From a virus, in IMG/VR virus record IMGVR_UViG_3300042314_002531, positions 1 through 22,534 of that record: a stretch of 22,534 nt of DNA; one strand, given 5' to 3'. Within the stretch, counting starts at the first letter, position 1. Each line of letters begins with the position of its first letter. The position numbers and the translations under genes are program-made. The notes beneath the pieces were generated by a model that saw only the letters and a list, made by a program, of their open reading frames with translations, made no database searches and was not told the origin of the DNA. This document shows positions 1 to 7,629 of the stretch, in pieces.

Positions 1-3000
1 AATGTTAAATTGTTCCCACTAATTAATCCACCGGCACCACCAGCACCATATCGTCCGCCACCACCACCGCCAGCTACAACTAAGTATTCAAATGGACCAT
101 TAAAGCCATTAGTGTTAAAATTGCTGTTATTTGTAAATGTGTGTATTCTATAATTTTCATAAGTTGTTACAGTGCCGCCAGTTGGATAAGAGAATGTTGG
201 AGAAGGTGTCGGAGTTGGGCTTTCTGTAACACTTGGCGTTGCACTCTCAGTAACACTTGGCGTTGGGCTATTTGTTACTGTAGGAGCAGGTGATTCAGAA
301 GGTGTAGGAGAAGGACTATTGCTAGGACTTGGAGAAGGTGTTGGACTTGGAGACCTACTAGGACTTGGAGAAGGACTTGGTGTAAAGCTTGGGCTTGGTG
401 AAGGTGTCGGGCTTGGGCTCTCACTTGGGCTTGGGCTTGGTGTAGGACTTTCAGTTACAGTTGGTGTCGGTGAAGGACTATTGCTAGGACTTGGAGACGG
501 ACTAGGTGTCGGTGAAGGACTTGGACTAGGTGAAGGTGTCGGTGAAGGACTATTGCTAGGACTTGGAGATGGAGTCGGACTTGCAGTCACACTTGGAGAC
601 GGAGAAGGTGTTGGGCTAAATGTCGGGCTAAATGTAGATGTAGGATTCTGGGTAGCAACAGGTGTAGCCGTGACGGTAGGACTTGGCTGAGGAGTTCCTC
701 CAGCATTCCACATGATCTTATTATCAGTGCCCTGCCAAACAATGAAATCATCTGGGTTCCACTCAAGGAATGCACCAGTTTCAGTTGGTGTTGGTGTAGG
801 ACTGTTAGAAGGACTTGGGCTAGGTGTAGGTGAAGGACTGTTAGAAGGACTAGGTGTCGGACTTGCAGTCACTGTAGGACTAATGCTTGGACTTGGGCTA
901 GGACTTGGAGTCGGACTAGCAGTCACAGTAGGACTAATAGATGGACTTGGGCTTGGACTTGGTGTCGGACTAGCTGTTACCGTAGGACTAATAGATGGAC
1001 TTGGTGAAGGACTTGGTGTCGGACTTGGTGTCGGACTTGCTGTTACCGTAGGACTAATAGATGGACTTGGTGTCGGACTTGGTGTCGGACTTGCTGTTAC
1101 CGTAGGACTAATAGATGGACTAGGGCTAGGACTTGGAGTCGGACTAGCTGTCACTGTAGGACTAATTGAAGGACTTGGAGAAGGAGTATTTGTTGGGTTA
1201 TTAGTAGGCGTAGGTGTTGGTGACAAACTTACGCTTGGAGAAGGTGTTGGAGAAGCTGTGGTGCTAGCCGATGGACTTGGTGTGGGGCTATTCGTTGGGC
1301 TATTTGTTGGAGTAGGCGTAGGACTGTTTGTGACGCTAGGCGTTGGTGATGCTGTTGGAGCATTACTTGCACTAGGCGAAGGTGTCGGGCTATTTGTAAC
1401 ACTCGGTGTTGGTGAAGGACTTAAAGTTACACTTGGTGAAGGTGTTGGTGTTGGTCTTGGTTCCTTAAGAGCCTGCCAGCTATAATTACCAGCAAAAACT
1501 TCACGCCAGTTTGTATCAGTTCCGATCTGAGTAATAGCAGATAAATCAGGAGCAACACCTTGGCCAAGTTGACCAAGACTATTTCTACCCCAGCTATAAA
1601 ACTTACCGTTAACATCAATAGCAAAACCGCTATTTCTACCACCAGCAATTTTAGCCCAACTTGTAAATGATCCTATTTGAGTCGGTGTTATAACATTATC
1701 ACTGCTGTTATTTCCACAACCACCAAAAGTTCCTAAGCCCCATGTCCACAAACTGTTGTCGCCCTTTAATGCAAATGAAGGACTCCAAGTCGTGCTAATA
1801 TCAGTCCAAGCATTGCTGGCACCAATCTGAACCCAACTACTAAAATTATTAACTATGCCAATTCCAAGCTGATATTGACTATTAAAACCTGTACCCCAAA
1901 TTGTTCCGTCAGTCTTAAGAGCTATGCTATAATTTTGACCACAATTAATCTTGAACCAGTTGTTTGCTGTTCCTACTTGTGTAAAGGAAGAGCGATTATT
2001 TAAATCACCAAGTCCTAATTGACCATTAGTGTTTTCACCACAGGCATATAAAGTACCATTTTGTTTAATTGCAAATACAGTACCATTGCTAAAGTTAAAT
2101 CCTGCTGCGTTTGCTGATGTTGACCAGTCAGTAGAACTGCCTACTTGAACAGGACTGCTTCTGTCAATTTGATCATTTTGACCAAGAGCACCATAACTAT
2201 TTTTGCCCCATGTCCAAAGCGTTCCATTAGTCTTAACTGCAACACTTGTATCATTAATGTCTGTAGTTGCCCAATCAGTGGCAGCGCCAATCTGAATAGG
2301 ACTACTTCTGTCAATCTTAGTGCCATCACCAATAGAACCATATTGATTTGATCCCCATGCCCATAGTTTTCCTAAATTGTCTACATAACCAAAAGTGTTA
2401 TAACCAGCAGGAGCATATTCATAAATCTTAGTGTCTACATAAAGTGGAACATCACTGTTAATAACGGAATTATTGCCAAATTGACCATTGGTGTTATCGC
2501 CTCCAACCCATCTTTCCGAAACAATAAATGGAACATCTGTTGCTGTTGGATAAGGTGTGCTAGTCGGTGAATTGGTTGGTGAAGGCGTAGGTGTCGCCGA
2601 TCCCGAAGGAGATGGGCTAGGTGTGGGACTGTTGGTCACACTAGGCGACGGTGTTGGCGTAGCTGTAGTGCTTGCAGAAGGACTGGGTGTCGGCGATAAT
2701 GTTACACTCGGAGTCGGAGTGGGGGTAAGTACATACCAGAAAATATTTAGATTTACAATTCCTGCAGGTTCTGTGTAAGCAAGCGGGTTATTTAAAGTTA
2801 ATGAAGGTTGGAAACCACTAACAGTATAAGCATCTTGTCTAGAACCACTAGCATTACGGAATAATGCCACGCCTCTTGCAAATTGATAATTATAATTACC
2901 TACATTGTTACTTTGAATATTGCCAATACTATATTGGAAATTAATATAACCATCTGCCAAAACGTTTAATTGAGTTAATATGTTGAATGCATCAGAATAA

Positions 3001-3821
3001 TTTAGATTCTGTATATTCCATCCGTTTGTAATTGGTGTCCATTGATAGTATGGATTAGCGTTCGTTGCCTTCAAGTTTCCGCTAATAAGCTCCGCAATTG
3101 GAGTCATAGAAGGCGTAGGCGAAGGACTTGGTGACGGACTGGTAGTTGGAGTCGGCGTAACACTGAAGCTAGGTGTTGGAGACGGAGATCCAGAAGGACT
3201 GGGGCTAGGCGTTGGGCTAGCAGTTGTAGATGCCGATGGGCTCGGAGTCGGTGAATCTGTAGGTGTTGGAGTCGGTGAATTAGATACAGAAGGCGTTGGC
3301 GAAGCTGTTGTAGACGCCGAAGGTGAAGGCGTTGGTGAAGCTGTTGTAGTCGGAGTCGGGCTATCTGTAGGCGTAGGGGTCGGTGAATTGGATACAGATG
3401 GCGTAGGACTGGCTGTAGTGCTTGCAGATGGACTTGGGGTCGGACTTGCCGTCACCGTTGCTGTAGGCGTATTTGTGGGGCTTTCCGTCGGGGTTGGCGA
3501 CGGGCTCTTAGATGGACTTGGCGTAGGTGTTGAACTATTTGAAGGACTTGGCGAAGGTGTAGCTGTAGCGGATTCACTAGGTGTAGGACTGGGCGACCTT
3601 GTTGGGGATGGCGTAGGCGTAGCGGTCTGTGTTGGAGTTGGACTGGGTGTAAATGTAACCGTAGGTGTAGGACTTAAAATTGGACCAACATTTAAAGTAC
3701 ATGGAAGTTGGGCTATATTGCCAGTTGAATCAATTACTTGAACAACAAATGAATAACTACCCGGTTGAGTGGGAGTGCCTGATAAAACGCCTGTTATTGG
3801 ATCTAAATATAATTCACTCAA
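1..3821 (-). CDS. Giant Pro/Thr/Ser-linker RCC1 propeller protein, 3' end outside window
   Basis: An uninterrupted minus-strand frame runs from 3821 past position 1 (at least 1273 codons). I translated it in full and saw no stop. Order of parts: residues 1-50, the C-terminal half of an Ig-like He_PIG domain ([16 protein letters not shown]); 51-238, Pro/Thr/Ser linker; 239-363, a compact domain I do not recognise; 364-425, linker; 426-785, seven RCC1-type repeats ([13 protein letters not shown] and relatives), enough for one closed beta-propeller; 786-1012, linker with 54-bp tandem repeats; 1013-1042, a Trp-rich island; 1043-1205, linker; 1206 onward, a glycine-rich domain ([11 protein letters not shown]) of the kind seen in phage tail fibres. 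Start: the only candidate near the upstream gene is TTG at 3821, overlapping its TGA, with GGGGAG five bases before it; entry by frameshift is the alternative. Probable virion fibre or adhesin (inference). Confidence 0.85.
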   Translation of the reverse strand, partial: MSELYLDPITGVLSGTPTQPGSYSFVVQVIDSTGNIAQLPCTLNVGPILSPTPTVTFTPSPTPTQTATPTPSPTRSPSPTPSESATATPSPSPSNSSTPTPSPSKSPSPTPTESPTNTPTATVTASPTPSPSASTTASPTPSVSNSPTPTPTDSPTPTTTASPTPSPSASTTASPTPSVSNSPTPTPTDSPTPSPSASTTASPTPSPSPSGSPSPTPSFSVTPTPTTSPSPSPSPTPSMTPIAELISGNLKATNANPYYQWTPITNGWNIQNLNYSDAFNILTQLNVLADGYINFQYSIGNIQSNNVGNYNYQFARGVALFRNASGSRQDAYTVSGFQPSLTLNNPLAYTEPAGIVNLNIFWYVLTPTPTPSVTLSPTPSPSASTTATPTPSPSVTNSPTPSPSPSGSATPTPSPTNSPTSTPYPTATDVPFIVSERWVGGDNTNGQFGNNSVINSDVPLYVDTKIYEYAPAGYNTFGYVDNLGKLWAWGSNQYGSIGDGTKIDRSSPIQIGAATDWATTDINDTSVAVKTNGTLWTWGKNSYGALGQNDQIDRSSPVQVGSSTDWSTSANAAGFNFSNGTVFAIKQNGTLYACGENTNGQLGLGDLNNRSSFTQVGTANNWFKINCGQNYSIALKTDGTIWGTGFNSQYQLGIGIVNNFSSWVQIGASNAWTDISTTWSPSFALKGDNSLWTWGLGTFGGCGNNSSDNVITPTQIGSFTSWAKIAGGRNSGFAIDVNGKFYSWGRNSLGQLGQGVAPDLSAITQIGTDTNWREVFAGNYSWQALKEPRPTPTPSPSVTLSPSPTPSVTNSPTPSPSASNAPTASPTPSVTNSPTPTPTNSPTNSPTPSPSASTTASPTPSPSVSLSPTPTPTNNPTNTPSPSPSISPTVTASPTPSPSPSPSISPTVTASPTPSPTPSPSISPTVTASPTPSPTPSPSPSPSISPTVTASPTPSPSPSPSISPTVTASPTPSPSPSPSISPTVTASPTPSPSNSPSPTPSPSPSNSPTPTPTETGAFLEWNPDDFIVWQGTDNKIMWNAGGTPQPSPTVTATPVATQNPTSTFSPTFSPTPSPSPSVTASPTPSPSPSNSPSPTPSPSPSPSPTPSPSPSPSNSPSPTPTVTESPTPSPSPSESPSPTPSPSPSFTPSPSPSPSRSPSPTPSPSPSNSPSPTPSESPAPTVTNSPTPSVTESATPSVTESPTPTPSPTFSYPTGGTVTTYENYRIHTFTNNSNFNTNGFNGPFEYLVVAGGGGGGRYGAGGAGGLISGNNLT
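856..1191 (-). repeat. 54-bp tandem repeat in linker of the left giant protein
   Basis: About six imperfect copies start at 856, 910, 964, 1030, 1084 and 1138 (plus-strand sequence GTCGGACTwGC...GTAGGACTAAT). The period is 54 bp, except one step of 66 bp where an extra 12-bp GTCGGACTTGGT unit is inserted. It is in frame and encodes an 18-residue unit close to [16 protein letters not shown]. Expansion by slippage or unequal recombination is the likely origin. Confidence 0.85.
3245..3432 (-). repeat. 108-bp direct repeat in linker of the left giant protein
   Basis: Two copies of a 36-residue linker unit lie 108 bp apart, recognisable by [20 protein letters not shown] in each. The DNA copies have diverged at third positions more than the protein has, so the repeat is older than the 54-bp array or is kept by selection on the amino acids. 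Confidence 0.7.
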
Positions 3822-4324
3822 GGCAACTCCCCACTAACAATGCTCCAAGTTAAAGTGCCAACGCCACCAGTTGACACAAATGTATAAGAGTAGGGAACAT
3901 TGGGAACAGCTTGAGGTAAATTGCCATCATTGGTAATTCTTAATAGTTCTAAAGGATACTGTCTATCCGTGACACCTTCTCCCGCCCTACTTTCACAATA
4001 TATACGCAATAAATTACCAAAATATATATTCTCAACTTGACTTACATACCAAATTTGATTTGAACTATCCACAATTCTGCAATTCATTTGTGGAAATTCT
4101 ATTGCAGGATCCCATTCACTAATCGCTACCATAAAATGGCATCTAGTGCGCTGACCATAAGTTCCGCTACCAATATCATTGACTTCATCAGTAGATACAG
4201 GCCTTCTAAATGCCCAGTCGTAGGAATAAACCTGACCATTAGTGTTATGGAAGGTTAGAGTTTCAACATTTGCCCACCAACGATATGTAGTAGCAAAATT
4301 AAATACTGGATTGGCTGTTGGCAT
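3818..4324 (-). CDS. Neck/connector-like protein ending inside an Ig-like domain
   Basis: 168 residues. Roughly residues 1-130 form a small beta-rich domain with the pattern [31 protein letters not shown] and [17 protein letters not shown], which I associate with small phage head-closure or head-tail connector proteins; this is a resemblance, not a firm family assignment. Residues 133-168 ([14 protein letters not shown], then [10 protein letters not shown]) are the first half of a He_PIG Ig-like domain, and the stop codon cuts it mid-domain. The missing half continues in the -1 frame from 3821. The gene starts 7 bases after the 70-residue gene and follows the capsid genes, which fits a neck role. 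On its own it would carry half a fold, which suggests a frameshift, a coupled restart or a sequence indel. Confidence 0.75.
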   Translation of the reverse strand: MPTANPVFNFATTYRWWANVETLTFHNTNGQVYSYDWAFRRPVSTDEVNDIGSGTYGQRTRCHFMVAISEWDPAIEFPQMNCRIVDSSNQIWYVSQVENIYFGNLLRIYCESRAGEGVTDRQYPLELLRITNDGNLPQAVPNVPYSYTFVSTGGVGTLTWSIVSGELP

Positions 4325-4331
4325 AATTTTT

Positions 4332-4544
4332 TTACATCATAACGCTGGTTCTTTGGACTGGATCAAAAGCACAAATTAAAAGATTAATTTGTGATATTTT
4401 GTCCATCAATTCTTTACGCCATTCAGTGGGATGTATTGTCACTCCATCCACTGTTGAATCAGGGATTGGATTAAGACTATCTTGCACTAAAGCTTGCAAA
4501 TAGCCATCTCGTATTTTTATCAATTGTTCAATAGGTGTGGCCAT
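4332..4544 (-). CDS. Small conserved-looking phage protein (70 aa)
   Basis: 70 residues: an amphipathic N-terminal helix (IEQLIKIRDGYLQALVQ), a central segment with PIPDSTVDGVTIHPTEW, and a second helix (KELMDKISQINLLICAF). This helix-DG-W-helix layout resembles a small protein seen next to neck genes in other tailed phages, but I cannot name a family or a function. The start ATG has AGGAG seven bases upstream. It lies 26 bases after the HNH gene and 7 before the neck-like gene, so it is probably translated with the latter. A structural or adaptor role is inferred from position only. Confidence 0.7.
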   Translation of the reverse strand: MATPIEQLIKIRDGYLQALVQDSLNPIPDSTVDGVTIHPTEWRKELMDKISQINLLICAFDPVQRTSVMM

Positions 4545-4558
4545 AAGATTCTCCTACC

Positions 4559-4568
4559 CATAAATGAC
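4559..4568 (-). promoter_or_regulatory. GTCATTTATG junction motif
   Basis: Minus-strand GTCATTTATG lies two bases after the HNH stop codon and is followed by GGTAGGAG and the ATG at 4544. It is one of five copies of GTCAT(A/T)TA just upstream of genes in this window. Function unknown; a late-promoter element or mRNA processing site is possible. Confidence 0.4.
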
Positions 4569-4570
4569 AA

Positions 4571-5287
4571 TTAAGGCATAGGCAAAACTCCGTTAATTAT
4601 ATTTTTGACTTGAGCAATATATGCATCCAATATATTATGACTGACTTTCCTACACCCTTCTCTACAATTTATAATTGCATCTAAAGGTCTTAAATTTGTG
4701 TAATGATTTAGTAATATTTTTTCCTCTATTGTTCTTGCATTGCCTAATGAAATAATATGGTCTAAATTCCAAGTTTTTTCTAATTCAAATGTAGCTTTAC
4801 TTTTATTTTCCCAATTCATCCATGGCTCAAACTGTTTTTCTATATGTAATTTAAATTCTTCAATTGTGCATCCTAAAATTTGCACTGATTTATTATTTTT
4901 ATTTTTTTTTAAACTATCATTAATTAAATTTCTTATATCCAAATTTAATTTTCTCAATTGATTTTGTTTTAATTTTTCATAATAAATTTTATTATAATTT
5001 TCAATTTTTTGTCTATATTCTTTGTTTTTATTTATAATAATTGTTCTATTATTTTCATAATATTTTTTGTTTTTATTTTTGACTTTGTTTGCATTATTCA
5101 ATTTATAAAGTTTGTTTTTTAGCAATCTTTCTTTTGTGTTTTTTGCATATGCATTATAATTGTAAATTTTTATTTTTTCGCTATTGGCATCACGCCAATT
5201 TTTGTGATCATGTGTAATTTTTTCTTTATTATTTTGACGCCAAAGTTGCATATATTCTGCTTGTTTTTCTTTACTTTTAAAACCCAT
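4571..5287 (-). CDS. HNH endonuclease, homing type
   Basis: 238 residues. The C-terminal third carries an HNH nuclease core: LDHIISLG (Asp176-His177), then NHYTNLRPL with Asn194, His195 and Asn198. It is preceded by LGCTIEEFKLHIEKQF, the lead-in typical of free-standing phage HNH endonucleases. Residues 1-125 are rich in Lys, Asn and Tyr with repeated K-x-YYE-like segments, probably a DNA-binding and targeting part. The zinc cysteine pairs of some HNH groups are absent; Cys208 and Cys212 (CREGC) follow the core. The gene is clearly more AT-rich than the capsid genes and sits between a terminator and the neck genes, as expected for an inserted mobile gene. AGGAG lies seven bases before its ATG. 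It would cut DNA at a specific site and spread by homing (family knowledge). Confidence 0.9.
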   Translation of the reverse strand: MGFKSKEKQAEYMQLWRQNNKEKITHDHKNWRDANSEKIKIYNYNAYAKNTKERLLKNKLYKLNNANKVKNKNKKYYENNRTIIINKNKEYRQKIENYNKIYYEKLKQNQLRKLNLDIRNLINDSLKKNKNNKSVQILGCTIEEFKLHIEKQFEPWMNWENKSKATFELEKTWNLDHIISLGNARTIEEKILLNHYTNLRPLDAIINCREGCRKVSHNILDAYIAQVKNIINGVLPMP

Positions 5288-5312
5288 ATCATTTCTCCTG
5301 TTTTATTCTACG

Positions 5313-5343
5313 AAAAAACCCACCCTGAAAATCAAGGTGGGTT
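5313..5343 (-). terminator. Intrinsic terminator after the 186-aa gene
   Basis: On the minus strand the stem AACCCACCTTGA pairs with TCAGGGTGGGTT (12 bp, one G-U) around a TTT loop, followed at once by a T run. It starts 18 bases after the stop codon of the 186-aa gene and closes its transcript before the HNH gene. Confidence 0.9.
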
Positions 5344-5360
5344 AATTAGATTCTTTAAAT

Positions 5361-5921
5361 TTAAGCTCTTTCCATTTCTTCCCATCTAGATTGCGCATCT
5401 TCGTATTTTGCGCTACTGATATCACTGTACACATCTTCAATTTTTTCAAACCAGCTGGACAAGATTTGTTTTTTGGTTTTTTCCATAATTTTTAGTTTGT
5501 CCGAATCAACTCGCCAAGTCGAATAATATTGGATCGCATGAATGGTTTCATATGCCTGCCAAGCGCCATGATGACTGCTAAAATCCAATTGACATAGTTC
5601 ATCGGTGCAGGTTTTTATTAATTTGAATTGTGCTGCTTTCCAAAAGGAATCCTTGTGAAAACTAATTTCTAATTTTGGCAGTTTTCTCAGTATTTTTTTG
5701 CAAGGACCTTTATAGTCTGAACCTAAAGCCACAACCATGCCTACAAATGCTTCTTTTTCGCCTCTGGGCAAGCTAACAAGGTCACCAATCTCCACAGCGA
5801 TGTCGGTACTATAGGTGTAGCGACTGTTAGCATTTAGAGGCTCGACAATTATTTTTTTGGAAGAAACGGCAGGTTTGCCAACCAAGCCCATGGTCACTGT
5901 GACGCTGTATGATTCAAACAT
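5361..5921 (-). CDS. Unknown 186-aa protein with PriA-N-like segment, in its own transcription unit
   Basis: 186 residues. The first ~80 residues (RYTYSTDIAVEIGDLVSLPRG, then FVGMVVALGSDYKGPCK) resemble the small beta-barrel at the N-terminus of PriA helicase (pattern: F-x-Y, G-D-x-V-x-V-P, x-G-x-V-V). Similar stand-alone proteins occur in other phages; this is a pattern match, not a proven homology. The rest is helical and charged, with a short cysteine pair (CTDELC) and many Trp and Tyr residues; I do not recognise it. Start at ATG 5921 with GAGGG seven bases upstream. Unlike its neighbours it has its own sigma70-type promoter (6010-6037), a structured leader and a terminator (5313-5343), so it can be expressed apart from the late genes. 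Confidence 0.75.
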   Translation of the reverse strand: MFESYSVTVTMGLVGKPAVSSKKIIVEPLNANSRYTYSTDIAVEIGDLVSLPRGEKEAFVGMVVALGSDYKGPCKKILRKLPKLEISFHKDSFWKAAQFKLIKTCTDELCQLDFSSHHGAWQAYETIHAIQYYSTWRVDSDKLKIMEKTKKQILSSWFEKIEDVYSDISSAKYEDAQSRWEEMERA

Positions 5922-5929
5922 TCCATGGC

Positions 5930-5981
5930 CCTCATCAGGGAAACATCCCCCTTAAACACTTCTTGCGTTTAAGGGGGCCAG
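5930..5981 (-). promoter_or_regulatory. Structured leader that can mask the ribosome binding site
   Basis: The leader holds an 11-bp perfect hairpin (5977-5967 CCCCCGAATTTG-type stem is not present; the actual stem is minus-strand CCCCCTTAAAC at 5977-5967 with GTTTAAGGGGG at 5957-5947). It is followed by CCCTGATGAGGG, which can fold on itself and includes the GAGGG ribosome site. Minus-strand TGGCCC just before the hairpin is also complementary to GGGCCA, which overlaps that site. No T run follows, so it is not a terminator. Control of translation is an inference. Confidence 0.5.
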
Positions 5982-5987
5982 TCACCT

Positions 5988-6002
5988 AGAACTTCCTGTT
6001 CT
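5988..6002. promoter_or_regulatory. Operator-like dyad at the predicted transcription start
   Basis: AGAACTTCCTGTTCT is a perfect 5-bp inverted repeat around a 5-base centre, lying about where transcription from the promoter at 6010-6037 should begin. A repressor site is possible, but one short dyad proves little. Confidence 0.3.
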
Positions 6003-6009
6003 GCATGTC

Positions 6010-6037
6010 AGTGTAGCATGCCTTGTGCAGTTGTCAA
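6010..6037 (-). promoter_or_regulatory. Sigma70-type promoter for the 186-aa gene
   Basis: Minus-strand TTGACA (6037-6032), a 16-base spacer, then TACACT (6015-6010) preceded by TG one base before it (extended -10). The -35 box matches the consensus exactly and the -10 box 4 of 6. It begins directly after the T run of the upstream terminator, so the unit is insulated. It would be read by host polymerase early in infection (inference). Confidence 0.75.
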
Positions 6038-6072
6038 CAAAAAAATCCCACCTTGCTAAAACAAGATGGGAT
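6038..6072 (-). terminator. Intrinsic terminator closing the capsid operon
   Basis: On the minus strand ATCCCATCTTG pairs with CAAGGTGGGAT (11 bp, one G-U) around TTTTAG, followed by seven T. It lies 27 bases after the stop of the 76-aa gene and would end the late head-gene transcript. Confidence 0.92.
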
Positions 6073-6098
6073 CGGAGGCACTCAGAGGAGTTTTTTAA

Positions 6099-6329
6099 TT
6101 AACCAATTTTTTCAATGCTGTGTTTGTTAGCTGTTGCTAACACACCAGTAAATTTATCATACAAGGCTTTTGCATTAACACTATCAGTTGCTTGTATTTC
6201 CATTGGGGGCAAGCCCGGCAAGGATACTCTAAAAGTGCCTGCAGTATCATTGTCACCACTTTTTAATGCAGTGGGCAATGCATTTACATTTTCAATTAAA
6301 TTATCAAATTCATTATTTTTCTTAGCCAT
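6099..6329 (-). CDS. Small unknown protein after the capsid gene (76 aa)
   Basis: 76 residues, starting MAKKNNEFDNLIENV. I chose ATG 6329 over the in-frame GTG at 6338 because AGAGGTG lies at proper distance before the ATG, and the GTG is itself part of that site. A basic N-terminus leads into a helical stretch, then a segment with SLPGLPPMEIQATDSVNAKALYDKF. I do not recognise a family; the Leu-Pro-Gly-Leu-Pro-Pro stretch followed by a helix could be a small beta-plus-helix fold. It is the last gene of the head operon, between a hairpin (6361-6390) and a terminator (6038-6072), so a virion or head-assembly role is possible. Confidence 0.75.
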   Translation of the reverse strand: MAKKNNEFDNLIENVNALPTALKSGDNDTAGTFRVSLPGLPPMEIQATDSVNAKALYDKFTGVLATANKHSIEKIG

Positions 6330-6360
6330 CTTAATCACCTCTTAAATATATATAAGTAAT

Positions 6361-6390
6361 CCCCCAAAATTCTATCAGGAATTCTGGGGG
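6361..6390 (-). promoter_or_regulatory. 12-bp hairpin after the major capsid gene
   Basis: Minus-strand CCCCCAGAATTC pairs with GAATTTTGGGGG (12 bp, one G-U) around a six-base loop, 30 bases past the capsid stop codon. What follows is ATTACTTATATATATT rather than a clean T run. It may be a weak terminator, or an mRNA 3' stabiliser that favours capsid expression over the 76-aa gene. Confidence 0.55.
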
Positions 6391-6420
6391 ATTGGTCAAC
6401 CTCGGGAGAAGATTGTTTGG

Positions 6421-7608
6421 TTAGGATACAGCGCCGTACGCTACATAGCGGGGATCCATAATACCTGCCTTGGACATGGTCACAGCACGATAAGTAGCAA
6501 TGATATCGTTTTGGATAGACCAAGTAGAAGGTTGAGGCAATGTATCGACGGTGAGCGGACGGAAGGTCCTCATCGTGAAGGCTTTCTTAAAATCGCCTAG
6601 AATCATGAAGTTTGCGCCATCAGCGTAAGGAACGCTATTGCTGTTAAGAACATTCTGGGTCCAGATATCGCTTAGGATTTGATACTCAGAGCTAACCAAT
6701 GGGTTAGAAGCATAAGTATCGAATCTGTTAACTGCTGGATCATAGTTGCCATAACGAACGTTTTGGGCTCCAATGATAGAACGCACTTTATAGAGCGCCT
6801 GAGGAACAACCAAAATTTGCTTGTTGTCAAGCAATTGAATTGGCAATCCACTCACTGGATCAAGTTGATTGAGGATGGTCTGCTCAAGTTGGTTAACAGC
6901 TTGAAGTGAATCAATGCTAAAACCAGTAACCTTGTTTACAAACGGAGCGTTTGGAGTTGCTGCAGTGTAGTAGGTATTGAGGTTAGTCTCATTAAAGATA
7001 TAAGACTGATCATATCCCAAAACTACATTTAGAATATCATAAATCTGATTGACTCTAACCATTTGGCCTATCATTTGAGCTTGCTGAGTAAGTTCATAGG
7101 TCTTATCAGTATATACTGCTTCATATGATAGATTCATGAGACTTCCCCACTTCTTAATGGCGGGTAATCTCACGCTTTGACTTTTCACTAGATTAGAAGG
7201 AAAAGTAGCGCCTTCGTCAACAGACTCACCGATATTATAAGGAGAAGAATAGTATCCTACTACCTCACTACCGATGTTCATGTTTGACACACCGATTTCG
7301 GTGACCAAGTCAAAAGCTACGGACTTTTGTAGTTCATAAGCTTTCTTGATAATTGATAGGTAGAGCTGACCAAGAATACCGACAGAGACAGCGTTTGAGG
7401 CGCTGACAGATTCGGGGCCTTCGGTTAGTCTACGGGTGGCAAACTGTTCTGCCCAATCTGGACCATGAAAGGTCTCCATTAGGCGTCTAACAGACCAGCC
7501 TTTGGTGACATCTAGTTTGTTCTCTGAAATGGCGTCGGTTAGGCAAGCTAAAGTTTGCTCTCTGCCCGAACTTTCCATTACTTTCTTTAATTGTAATTCG
7601 AATGACAT
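6421..7608 (-). CDS. Major capsid protein, HK97 fold
   Basis: 395 residues, the usual size of an HK97-fold capsid subunit. Supporting features: a helical N-terminal part (residues 1-90) with a possible processed segment; then the E-loop and P-domain-like region (SVDEGATFPSNLVKSQSVRL, VGYYSSPYN); a central helix-rich stretch (QMVRVNQIYDILNVVLGYD); and a C-terminal part with NKQILVVPQALYKVRSIIG and FMILGDFKKAFTMRTFRPL, typical of the A-domain and spine region. No covalent cross-link residues can be assigned. It follows the protease-scaffold and decoration-like genes, the standard order. Ribosome site AAGGAG lies nine bases before ATG. I infer the fold from pattern and context; T4-like or lambda-like subfamily cannot be decided. 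Confidence 0.88.
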   Translation of the reverse strand: MSFELQLKKVMESSGREQTLACLTDAISENKLDVTKGWSVRRLMETFHGPDWAEQFATRRLTEGPESVSASNAVSVGILGQLYLSIIKKAYELQKSVAFDLVTEIGVSNMNIGSEVVGYYSSPYNIGESVDEGATFPSNLVKSQSVRLPAIKKWGSLMNLSYEAVYTDKTYELTQQAQMIGQMVRVNQIYDILNVVLGYDQSYIFNETNLNTYYTAATPNAPFVNKVTGFSIDSLQAVNQLEQTILNQLDPVSGLPIQLLDNKQILVVPQALYKVRSIIGAQNVRYGNYDPAVNRFDTYASNPLVSSEYQILSDIWTQNVLNSNSVPYADGANFMILGDFKKAFTMRTFRPLTVDTLPQPSTWSIQNDIIATYRAVTMSKAGIMDPRYVAYGAVS

Positions 7609-7629
7609 TTGTATAATCTCCTTGTATAA

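Noticed and set aside
856-1191. Tandem array that could be taken for a CRISPR
   Set aside because: The 54-bp units are contiguous, without unique spacers, and are in frame within a coding sequence; no cas gene is present.
319-1485. Plus-strand frames encoding GLGVGLGEG-like glycine/leucine repeats (also at 2557-2778, 3388-3741, 18393-18590, 19218-19628, 21996-22253)
   Set aside because: They are the antisense of Pro/Thr/Ser linker codons (CCA, ACA and AGT read as TGG/GGT, GTx and ACT on the other strand). The minus-strand frames are long, carry recognisable domains and explain the sequence.
3818-3840. Classical -1 slippery heptamer (X XXY YYZ) at the split Ig domain
   Set aside because: In the 15 bases where both frames are open no heptamer of that form occurs in the correct phase, and a +1 slip at CCT-TGA leads into a stop within a few codons.
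5988-6002. GAAC-N5-GTTC dyad as a LexA/SOS box
   Set aside because: The Gram-positive type SOS box has four bases between the half sites; here there are five, and the flanks do not match. Kept only as a weak operator-like dyad.
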